From assembly GCA_963930655.1 (NCBI GenBank), contig OZ005605.1, positions 1,433,501-1,497,500 on the forward strand: 64,000 nt of DNA, in the 5' to 3' direction. Of this stretch, positions 33,401 through 45,400 are shown piece after piece. The first letter of the stretch is position 1. Every line of letters begins with the position of its first letter. The translations under genes and the position numbers were made by a program. The notes below the pieces were generated by a model. That model was not told where the DNA came from, ran no database searches, and saw only the letters and a program-made list of their open reading frames with translations. The DNA comes from Myrica gale (lineage: Eukaryota > Streptophyta > Magnoliopsida > Fagales > Myricaceae).

Positions 33401-36400
33401 CAAGCACATATTCCTCTTGGACAAACATGCAGAGATAAATGAACATCAATGTCGCTTTGGTCAACACAGGGAAAAGGGAATGGTTCTCTTTCTAATGGGA
33501 AGGTTATTGATTGTTTTTTTTGATAAGTAAGTAAAGCTTTATTAAAAGAAAAGGAAACGAAACAGTACAAAGACTGTACTGAACCAGCTACAACAGGATC
33601 AAAGAATGCTGATTTTACTCCTGATATGTTCTACATACTGCCTACGTTTAAGGTGAGAGAGTGAATGAGAGAGAGAGAGGGAGAGGGAGAATTTTCCGAT
33701 TCTCGGCCCAACGATGTCTTTTGTTCGTAATTTCCGTGTTGAATCGAAGGAGTTTAAGGTGTCCATTAGTGCTAAAGGTGTGGTTAAGTTTACGGAATGG
33801 AGTGTCCAGACCACCACCTCGATTCAGATGGAGAAGTTTGGTGTATTGTGGATGGTGAATATGACGGATAAGCTTTTGACAGCCGGGGACGTCGCTGAGT
33901 TTTCGTCCAAGTTTAACGTTGCAGGTCGTGGTTTTTTGGCACAGAGGTGTCGGAATAAAGGCGGTCGCTACGTAGCCATAGTCGAGTATAGCAGAGGCCG
34001 GAAGGTGGGGGTGGTGATGGTACCATAAGGTCGTTCTGCCATCGGGTGGCAGATTCTGAATCGAGTCTTCCAAGAGGCGGTGATACATTTCCGTTCGCAA
34101 CAACAACGGCCTGTCTCGATCCTCCGCCCTAATCTACGGTCTGATTTTTCCTACCGTGATGTTGTGAGGGGAGGTCAGGGATTGACCGACGCAAACAGCC
34201 ATACCGAAGCTCGACAGGACGAGAATCCGGTTGACGGTGGAGGGGTAGTCTTGCCTAGGGGAAAGCAACTATCGAACGGTGACAGTAGAGCAGTAGGGGA
34301 AGACATGGGGCAGGGTGCGTTTCACGTAAATGGCAACGCAGCCGAAATGCTTTTTAGAGGGCAGGGATCGCATGCAACATTCAGCGACGTCAGTGGCTCA
34401 GGTGCTGGGGATGACAGACGTCGTGCAGAGCAAGCCGAGAGGATGTCTGGCAGTGTCACGTGTCTTACTATGCAGGAGCTTTGGGCCCAGTTGGCGGGCC
34501 TGCGGAGCCAAGTGAGTCGGCTTGAGACCTTGATAGAGAAGTTGGGCATGGGAGGCCCAGTTACGCAGGAGTTTAAATGCCACGTTTGTGGGTTCCTCCT
34601 GAAAGCCCAACCGACTTTGCCGGCCCAGCAGATCGGGCTTGTTCATCAGCAGGACGAAAATGGTGGGCTGGTGGACGTAAAGGTGGTGGACGGCCCTTTA
34701 TTTATATCGGATGCGGCCCAGGCGACTTTTCCGGCCCAGCAGCTTGGGCTTGGTCATCAGCAGGTCGAGACTGGTGGGTTGGTCGACGTAGAGGCGGCGG
34801 ACGGCCCTGCGTTTAACTCGAGTGAGCCTGGTCAGGTGCGGGCGTCCTTGCCGGAGGTCGTAACAGCCTGCTGGGAACCTCCCTCTCTGTCTGAGCCGGG
34901 TACCGCTTCTTCACACGAACACACAGTCGCGATCATGCTTGATGTCGTTCCGGCAGTAGACCCGGTGGTTGCGCAATGGTCTTCTGAGGTTCACGACGTG
35001 CCAGCATCTTTGTGCTCTCCAATGATGGAGAATCCAGGTGAGACTCCTGCTTTGTTTGTCGAATCGGCTAGTAGCAAAGCTATGGGTGGGGTTCAGTTGT
35101 GTGCTGATTCGGTTGGTACAGAGGCCCTGCAGTTGGTAAGGTTTGAGGGGGGTGTTGTGGCTCCATTAAAACACATTGATGTAGTAGGGATATGTGCTTT
35201 CACTATCGACTCGGGTGGTACAGAGGCTGGGCAGTTAATAGCCTACGAGGGTGGTGCTGTGATTCAATCTACTTATCCAGTGGGTGACGGGGTGGTTGGT
35301 TCGGGTCTCGAAGAGGGAGGGGGAGAGGGGTCTTCTGAGCTTCTTTGGGCACCCTTGCAGGTTCATTATCCGAAGTCTAAGTGAGTATTGAAGATGGTGT
35401 CCTCTTTTCGGAAAATGGTGGGAGTGTCTTGTGAGGGGTATGACGACAAATTGATGGAGTTGTTTGAAGAGTTGGAGCAAAATAGGGTTGACATCAAGGG
35501 TAGGGTATCTCCTTGTCGATCGGGGGGGAAGTTAGTAAGGGAAATGAAAGCTTTGGTGTCCTCCATTAATTACGAAGGAAATCTGGCGGATTCTAGGAGG
35601 AGCAGGTCAGGAGAGAGGGCTAATCCGGTTGTCAATGCAGCCTAGAATCCTGAGTTGGAACGTTCGGGGCCTTAATGACTCGGTTAATAGCCGGTTCTTG
35701 TGTGCTTACAGGAGACTAAAGTTGAGAATGTTTCGAGGGCTCTGGTGAGACGTTTGTGGGGGGGTCCTCATGTGAGGTGGAGTAGTTTGCCAGGGGAGGG
35801 TGCTTCAGGTGGAATTTTAATTCTATGAGATTCTCGTGTTTTGGAGATGGTAAATGTTTGTATGGGGACTTACTCTTTGTCTGTTCTCTTTAAGAATGTG
35901 GAGGATGGGTATGCTTGGGCATTCTCTGGGGTGTATGGTCCTAATGGTGACTCTCTTCGTAGATTATTATGGGATGAGTTGGCTGGTGTTTTCTATTGGT
36001 GGAATGCACCGTGGTGTATTGGTGGGGATTTTAATGTCACACGTTTTCCGGGTGAGAGGTCTGGCTTGGGTGGTTTTGGGAGTCCGATGACTGAATTTTC
36101 AGATTTTATCTTTGAGATTGGGTTGGTCGACGCGCCGTTGGTAGGCGGTGTCTTCACATGGTCGAATAATCGTTGTTGGTCCAGGATTGATCGATTCCTT
36201 TTTAGTCCAGAGTGGGAGAGTTTGTTCCCGAGGATTATCCAGCGACGTTTGCCTCGTCTGTATTCTGATCACTTTCCAATTATGTTGGAGGGTGAGTCAG
36301 TTGGGGGTGGTAAAAAACCGTTCAGATTTGAAAATATGTGGTTAAAGGTGGAGGGGTTTGTGGATCGTATTTGGGAATGGTGGAATAGTTATGATTTCAC

Positions 36401-39400
36401 GGGGTCGCCTAGTTTTGTACTCAGTTTGAAGTTGAAGGCTCTGAAACGAGATTTAAAAGATTGGAATACCAATGTCTTTGGTGATATCTCTTCTCGGAAG
36501 ACGTCTTTGCTGAGGGAGTTATCTTTGCTGGATGAGCTGGATGAGGAGGGTTCTCTGGATTTTGGGGGTGTTGCTAGGAAGTTGGATATCAGGAGGGAGA
36601 TGGATCAGCTGCTTGATTTGGAGGAAGTGAGTTGGAGGCAGAAATCTCGGGCTTTGTGGCTCAAGGAGGGGGATAGGTGTACGAAGTTTTTCCATCGAGT
36701 TGCCAATTCTCATAGAAAAACTAATGTTATCTCTAGCCTTGAGGTGGATGGGGAGTTGGCGGAAGACCCTGTGGATATTTCTCTGAGGATTGTTAGCTTT
36801 TATTCTTCTTTGTATACCGAGCCTTATCAGTGGAGGCCTTCTTTGGATGGGCTGGCTTTCGATATGATTTCGGGGGAGGAGGCGGAGTGGTTAGAAAGAC
36901 CCTTCGAGGAGGATGAGGTGTCTGGGGTGGTAAGAGGTTTCAATGGAGATAAAGCTCCTGGGCCGGATGGTTTTTCGCTAGCATTCTATCAGACTTGTTG
37001 GGAGGTGATAAAGGAGGATGTTATTTCTGTTTTCAATGAATTTTTTCGGGAGGGTAGGTTTGTCCGAAGTCTGAATTCTACTTTTCTTGTTCTCATCCCG
37101 AAAAAACCAGGAGCTGTTGAATTGAAAGATTTTCGTCCCATTAGCCTCGTGGGAGGAATCTATAAGATTCTAGCTAAGGTCTTGGCAAACAGATTGAAGT
37201 GTATGTTGAACAAGATTATTTCACCTACTCAGAGTGCTTTTGTGGAGGGCCGGCAGATTTTGGATTCCGTCTTGATAGCCAACGAGTGTATTGATTCTAG
37301 GTTGAAAATGGGAGCCCCGAGCTTATTGTGTAAGTTGGATATTCACAAAGCCTATGACCATGTCAATTGGAGTTTTCTTCTGTATTTATTGCGCAGATGT
37401 GGCTTCGGTGATAGGTGGTGCAGCTGGGTTGGTTTTTGCATTTCTTCCTTCCGATTTTCTGTACTGGTGAATGGATCCCCGGAAGGTTTTTTTGGTAGTT
37501 CTCGGGGCTTGAGGCAAGGAGACCCCCTCTCACCTTTTTTGTTCGTCATTGTTATGGAGGCTCTTTCTCGTATGATGGCGCAGTGTGTATCGCATGGTGC
37601 TATTGATGGTTTTCAGGTTGGTGGGGCGAGTGGTGTGACTCTTAGCGTTTCCCATTTGCTTTTTGCGGATGATACATTGATTCTGTGTGGGGCTGAGGAG
37701 GACAGATTCATAGCGTTTGTTGTTTGTTGTTATGTTATGAAGCGGTTTCGGGGTTGAAGGTGAATTTGTCCAAGTCGGAGGTTATTCCGATTGGTACTGT
37801 TGATAATATGCAGGGGTTGGCTTCTTTGTTGGGTTGTAGAGTTTCAGCTCTGCCTATGTCTTATTTGGGGCTTCCTTTGGGTGCAAGTTACAAAAGTATG
37901 AGGATTTGGGATGGCATTTTGGAAAGGATGGAAAGGAGGTTGGCGGGTTGGAAGCGTATGTATTTGTCGAAAGGAGGTAGGATCACTTTGATTAAGTCCA
38001 CTTTATCTAGTCTCCCGACTTACTTTTTATCTCTTTTCCCCATTCCGAGAACTGTGGCGATGAGAATTGAAAAGTTACAAAGGGATTTCTTGTGGGGTAG
38101 TGAAGATGGGGTTCATAAGTTTCATCTCCTTAGTTGGGAGAAGGTGTGTTCTCCCATTCAGTGGGGTGGTTTGGGGCTGAGAAGGATCACTGTGTTCAAT
38201 AAAGCTTTGTTGGGCAAGTGGTTGTGGAGGTTTGGTATTGAGAGGGATAAATTGTGGAGAGGTGTTATTGCTGAAAAATATGGAATTTCGAGAGGGGGGT
38301 GGTTCTCTTTGTCTCCCAGCGCTTCTTATGGGGTGAGCCTTTGGAAACATATCAGTAATGGTTGGGAGTCCTTTTCTGAGCATACTCGGTTTGTTTTGAG
38401 AGATGGTCAGCGCCTTAGGTTTTGGTATGACAAGTGGTGTGATGGGCAAGTTCTAAGCCGGACATTCCCTTTAGTCTTCTCTTTATCCTCTCGTAAGGAA
38501 GCTATGGTGGCAGAGTGTATGGAGTTTAATTCTTCGTCCCTAGTGTGGAATTTGCAGTTATCTAGACATGTGAATGATTGGGAGCTGGAGGAGGTTGATG
38601 CTTTCTTTTCTCTCCTCTATAAGCAGAGGGGGCGTCAGGATAATGTGGATGTGATGTAGTGGGTGGGTTCGAAGAGTGGAGTTTTCTCGGTTAAATCCTT
38701 CTATGATTATCTTTCTGGTTATGCGAGTTCTGCCTCTTTCCCTTGGAAGGGGGTTTGGAAGGCGAAGGTCCCTATGCGAGTGTCCTTCTTTGTCTGGGAG
38801 GCTACCCATGGGCGCATTATGACTATAGATAACCTCAGGCGAAGGGGTGGTTATGTCACAGAGTGGTGTTATATGTGTAAGGGCGATGAAGAATCAGTTA
38901 ATCACTTATTGCATTGTAAGGTTGCTCGAGATCTTTGGATGTCGATCCTTGGCATCGTCAATGTTCATTGGGTCATGCCTGAAAAGGTGGAGGATGTCTT
39001 CTCGTGTTGGGGTAGGAAGTTTAAGGATCCTATAGCCAAGGTCATTTGGGGGATGATACCAGCGTGTGTGTGGTGGTGCCTTTGGAGGGAGCGGAATAGG
39101 AGATGCTTCGAAGATTCTGCCCATTCCTTTAGAGCCTGCAGGGGGATGTATTTCTTTCTCTTTTTTTGTGAGCTAATGCTCTTTTGGGGGGATGTTTTGA
39201 GGACTATGTTGATTTCCTTAGTTTCTTTATTTGTATGTTTTGAGTGACTTTAGTACAACCTTTGTACTAATTTCGACTCTGGTCTTTTTCTCTTCAATAA
39301 AATTTCTTCTTACTTATCAAAAAAAAAATGTTCTACATACCTGCAATGCTGCCTTATTGAAAGCAAATCAACCTTTTTAGCTTGTTTAGATCTTAAGTAT

Positions 39401-42400
39401 TTTTTTCTTTCTTTCCTTTTCAGATTTAGCAGCATATTAATGCTTTCATATCTTTTGGCAGTTTCTACAAAACCAGGGTTATTTAGTCAGCATTTCAAAT
39501 GACAATGATATTCAGGTACATGTATCCTAATCAGCAGCATAATTCCTATTCATTTATTAAATATCTCCTGCGTCTGGTATTATTGAACAATAGCAACTTT
39601 TGTGTCACGGGTTCCCTTAATATCCTTAGCAGTCATAATCCATCATATATCTCTTCATTTAGTCAGCATTTCAAATGACAATGATATTCTGGTTCATGTA
39701 TCCTAATCAGCAGTGTAATTCCTATTCATTTATCAAACATCACTAGCGTTTGGTATTATTGAAGAATAGCAGCTTTTGTATCACGGGTCCCTTAATATCC
39801 TTGGCAGTGGTAATCCATCATACATCTCTCCATTAATCATTCAGCACAGGTGGTGCTGTTCATTACGTGTTCTTATTAATATAGGTCATTCTGGTAATCA
39901 TGCAAGAGAATAATCAAAACATAGCATCCCGTCAATGTTGGTGGGTGGTACTTGAAGGTCAAGAAAGTTTACTTCACAATCTTAGTTGATGGCCAGGTGC
40001 TACAGTTCTGAACAGTGGGGAGATAAACATAGAAATGGTTTTTGTATATTGTCTAGGTTGAGAACTTTTTTTGTTTGGCAGGTTTGGAATCTTGAGAGCA
40101 GGAGTATAGCTGGTTGTTTACAGTGGGAATCCAATATAACTGCTTTCTCCGTGATTAGTGGCTCCCACTTCATGTATGTTACTGATAAAAGCTTACAATT
40201 TATGAAGGATCATATTAATCAGCTGCGATGATGCTTGAAATGGAGCAGGATACTTAGAATTAACTTTGTTGTGTGTACTTTTTTACAATATGCAGGTATG
40301 TTGGTGATGAGCATGGTTTGATGTCTGTGATGAAGTTTGAGGCCAAAGACGAAAAACTTCTCCAGTTTCCATATCACATTTCAGCAAATTCTATAAGTGG
40401 TATTTCTTCTTTGCACTCTTTTAAATGGTTGATAACCGGCGTGTAACTAGTACCCAAATACAATGTGATGGCGTGGCATTTATTTACCAAGATAAATATT
40501 ACTCTTCTTTTACAACTCTTTTTTTGACACCTCAAAGATGTATGTGGATTTGAATTACACAAAGTGGCGGCTGTAAGTTCATTCAAGTTTAAAAAAAAAC
40601 ATTATTTTCTGTAGGATCACTGGTATTTTAGACAACAGTTTGCAGTTACAATACAAGTTTTTTTTTTTTAAATCTTCAGACTAGCATCTGAGGTCAAAGT
40701 TTAGAGAATCACATCCTGGGAAAGGCTCGGTCACTTTCAGGACAAGTTGCTTGTACTACATTCTTATGCAATTTAAACCAATTACTGCTGGCTGATTGAA
40801 GCTAATTAATTTCTATTGGCATGCACCTAATGCTTCCAGTTTATCTCATTATCTTTCTTAGATGTGTGAACAACGTACCTTTATGATTTGCTACTCTAGT
40901 CTGCTATGAGAGTATTTGCAGATGGGTACATCAAAATCAGTTAATTCAAACTTTCAGAAGTTTCCTGATATGCTACTACAGATAATGGATTCTTGTATGA
41001 TGGCTTAGTATTGTAGCCATAATGACCTCTATATCTTTTTGTTATTGAATGTGTTCTTGTTCTACTTTGCTTTAATATTTATTTATTGCATCTGTTTTCT
41101 GCTATTTAACAGAAGCCACAGGGTTTCCCTTCCCTAATGATCAACCTATCATTGGAGTTCTTCCTCAACCTTCCTCTTCTGGGAACAGGCAAGAGACAAG
41201 CAGAACCTCAAAGCTCTCCATTTCATTTTCCTGCTTTTGAATTTGAAACAGGATTGGGTCATCAACATTTATTTTTTACATTGGCAATATTATTAAAGCA
41301 TATCTGGGAATAGCACATTCTCTAGAATGAAGAAGTAAATTCGTGTCAGCTTAAACACACGCAAGCAGGAATTATGTCTAAATCATGGGTCAATCATGGC
41401 TCTCCTCAAGTAATTCAATAACTATGTAGTTGATATTTGTTTGCTAAATTCCATGGAAATCACCTATGATTGAATTTCTCGGTTTCCCAAAACGCAATTT
41501 CTGAAACATTCACACCTTTCATCTCTTGCTTATTAGCATCACCATCTTTCATTTAATATATAGGCATGTATCACCGTCGTGTTAGTAGCTAAAACCACCA
41601 CTCTTTATTCATTGATATGCACAATGATAATGTCAGCCTAGTCGGGATCCACTCGTATTTCCTTCAGTGTATGTAAGTTGATTAATGTTACTTGCTTTAC
41701 ATACTATGACCCGAGTACATGTCTATAATTGTTCCTGCCTGACATATGGACGCGTCCTGAAAAGTGAGAACAAGAATCTACATGATGGAGTTACCTTGTC
41801 ACTTTTATTTTTATAATCATACCTCCTTATAACTTGAGGCTATAAGAGAAATGATGGTGAATATTATGGGATATTGCTATTTGTCTACTTGGACTTATTG
41901 CTATTCTTTTTTTTCTTTTTCCTTTTCAGAGTATTGATTGCATATCAACATGGGTTGTTTATTCTTTGGGATGTCTCCGAGGGTCGAATTCTCTTTGTTG
42001 GAGGTGGTAAGGATCTTCAATTGGAGGACAAAGTTGTTGATTCTTCTTCTAGTGAAGTGAAGACTAATCTTCCAGTCGAGAGAGAAGATCATGTAGCAGA
42101 GAAAGAGATAAGTGCTCTGTGTTGGGCATCGTCCAATGGGTCCATTCTGGTTGTGGGATATGTCGATGGAGATATTCTGTTTTGGAACACATCATGTGCT
42201 GCATCTATTAAAAGTCCGCAAGCTCTATCATCATCGAACAATATTGTTAAGCTGCAATTATCGTCTGCAGAAAGAAGACTCCCTGTCATCATCTTACATT
42301 GGTCCAAAACCAAAAAATCCAAGAATGACTGTGATGGCCAGCTTTTTATCTATGGCGGTGATGAAATTGGAGCTGAAGAAGTTTTGACGGTTTGTCATTT

Positions 42401-45400
42401 ATAGCTATTTAACATCCTCTTTAAGTTCTTTAATTGCATGGCCTTGTATTACACGGATTTGATGTAATTAGTGAAAATTTTAGAAGATAGTAATTTACTG
42501 AAAACTGCAATGATCTCTCATCAGACTTTAAGTCTGTTCACAAATTAATATATAGAGTCAAAGAAAAATCCTTTTTGCATTTTTTTGAAACAGGAAAAAA
42601 GAAAAGAAAAAACAAGATTTGGGAAAGCAAAGGTTGTTACGATGATAGTATGACTGAAATTAGAAGGAATGTGCCCACTGCAAATTTTTAACTTATTTAT
42701 CTCCTTTAGGTTAATTCTTGGTTTTTACCCTGGGATTTGGAAACAATCTCTGGGCTCTACTATGTTTCAGGTTGACCGGCTAAATTGTAACTTTTGATGG
42801 TTTTCTCTTTGATGTGTTGGCAACAATGTTGACCCTATCATCAGTGTTTGTCACTTCCCATAGTACAATTAATGAGTTGGTGAATTGGTGCTTCTTTAAT
42901 TTGAAACTTACCTGGTATCCTGAAAGCTGCTTTTTGGAAATTCTTTATGACAGGTTGTCACTCTTGAATGGTCATCTGGGACATTAAGATGTGTTGGTCG
43001 TGCAGACCTTACACTTACTGGCTCTTTTGCAGACCTGATTCCATTACCAAATGCAGGGGAGATGGTGGGTAACGACAAAGCTCATCTTTTTGTTTTGACA
43101 AACCCGGGGCAACTACATTTCTATGATGATGCTAGCCTATCTGCCTTGGTATCTCAGCATGAGAGGAGACCATCTGTCTCTGCCATGGAGTTTCCAATGG
43201 TGGTACCTATATCTGATCCATCCTTGACTGTGGCAAAGCTTAGTAAATTACCCACTGGGGGGAATTCTTTGAAGGCTCTGTTGGAGGTATGTCATTCAAT
43301 TTTCTATTTCTAAAGATAGTGAGGTTGTGAGAGTATTTATAGCAGGTTGTGCTATCTAGAACAAGTGGCTCATATACGTGTCTACTTGACTTATATTTTC
43401 CTTTTCAGTTTGTAAGTTGTTAACTTTTCTTCTTACTGTTCTCTTAGGTAGCCTCAGTTATGAAACTTGCCTCAACAGTGACCTCTGTTAGTGGTGCAAA
43501 GTGGCCCTTGACCGGAGGTGTAGCCAGTCAATTGTCTATGACTAAGGACTACGAGGTTGAGAGATTGTATTTAGCAGGTTATTCTGACGGGTCCGTTAGG
43601 ATATGGGATGCCACATATCCAGTCTTATTTTTTATCTGTCTTTTGGAAGGCAAGGTTAGAGTTCCATCAAATAGTTTCCATCATATCTTGTCCCTAAGAA
43701 AGGACATAGTTTTCATATTGTCGTCTGATTGGTAGGTGCAAGGTATAAAAATAGCTGGTTCAAGTGCTCCAGTGACAAAGTTGGACTTCTGCTCCTTAAC
43801 TTCAAGTTTGGCGGTTGGCAATGAGTGTGGTCTGGTCAGAATTCTTTACTGGATACTCCATTCAAGGCCGTGGTACATTGGACCAAATATTTTCTTATTG
43901 TATTCACTTTTCTAGGTTCGTCTCTATGACCTCAAAGGCTGTTCAGATGGGACAAACTTTCACTTTGTCACAGAAACTAAAAATGAAGGTGATCTGATCT
44001 AAGCCATGTTTTTGTGAAGAGTTACAGTTTTTTGGCTTGAGTTGTGACATAATTGGCAAATATGGAACATAAAAAGATTAAGAAAGAACGTACTTAGGGA
44101 GCTTAACATTACAATTGCAGTATTATCAAAATTTTCTTGGAAGTGATAATCGTGTGTAATAGTGGTTGGAGAAAGATTGCTTGTCCAAAAATTGGGTGGT
44201 TGAGCTTCTAAACTGGCAGTTCAAGTTTTGTAGGATATGGTTTATAGCTAGATAAAAGAAAATTGACTAATTAGCTGTTGCTCATGTTTGAGTACAAATC
44301 TGGAATATATGCACTTACCTTGTGAGCAGATCAAAACACTAAGATGATGAAATACATTTCTACATGATTTTGGTAGATAAACAAGAAAGTCAAGCTAGTG
44401 ACTATGTTAACAGAGGAGCTTCTGTAAGTGATAGTGGACCAGTTTCCCTGAGAGATCAAGAAACTAAGACTTCGAAGATTTTGCTCACCATATTTTATTT
44501 GGCAGCCAGCTGAATTATAGATAGTTAAATACAGTCGATTTCTTCTAAGTGATAATGGAGTCATCCTTAATCTGTTTTTGATCCACTCATCTAAAAGACT
44601 CTCAAACTACCGTGCCCATTTACTGCAAAATCATATTGAGTGATTTATTTTTCTTGAAATAAAAAATTTCTTATTACTCACGGTGAGATTGTTATACTGG
44701 TTTCCCAGTTCATATATTGCATCAAGGAAAAGGACCTGAATGTAGAGCAGTTTTCTGTCTTCTTAGTTCCCCAGTACAAGCACTACATTTTGCAAATTCT
44801 GGAGCTAAACTTGCCGTAGGATTCAAATGTGGTAGGGTGAGTGATATTGGCTACTTGTTTTATTTCAGTATCTTTCTATTGTTGTGATGAGTGTGGTGAT
44901 TAGCCCTGAAATTCAGCTTTCTTGATTTAGAAAGCTTTCTGGATGTATTGCTTCTGTTTCAGGTTGCAGTCCTCAACACAAGTTCATTATCAATTTTGTT
45001 CTTGAAAGATGGTGTTTCTAGCTCTCCAATCATTTCAATAACTTGGAAAGAACTTAAGCATACCGATAGCGTTGTCAAAAGCCTGAAGCACTCTGAAACA
45101 AAAAACGCAGTCTGCCCTGCACAGGAAGTAATGTTTGTCTTAACCAAGGATGCAAAGATTAACGCGATCGACGGTGGTACTGGCCACATGATCAGCACTC
45201 GACCATGGTACTTGAAAAAGGAATCAGTTGCAATTTCAATGTATGTTATAGGCAAGTACAATTTTCTTCTAGAAACAATAAGATATCTTAGGTTTGCTTT
45301 CACCTATTATAGAACTCTGACATATATTGCGCTACAGCTGTTGGGATCTCTGTCTCTGAATCGTCTAATGAAACACAGCCGGAGTCCCACGAGGATATTA

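Larger units (their letters stand above)
33639..39327 (+). mobile_element. near full-length L1-class LINE in tomosyn intron 3
   Basis: About 5.7 kb in the same orientation as the host gene. It ends in an A-tract (39319-39328) after a CAATAAAATTTC signal. A 13-bp target-site duplication, ATGTTCTACATAC, is at 33626-33638 and 39328-39340. It holds two degenerate ORFs: ORF1, then ORF2 with endonuclease, reverse transcriptase and zf-RVT region. An RNase H domain is not seen. Confidence 0.92.

Noticed and set aside
35841..37757. Long reverse-transcriptase frame as a host gene
   Set aside because: It is part of LINE ORF2, bounded by target-site duplications and an A-tail.
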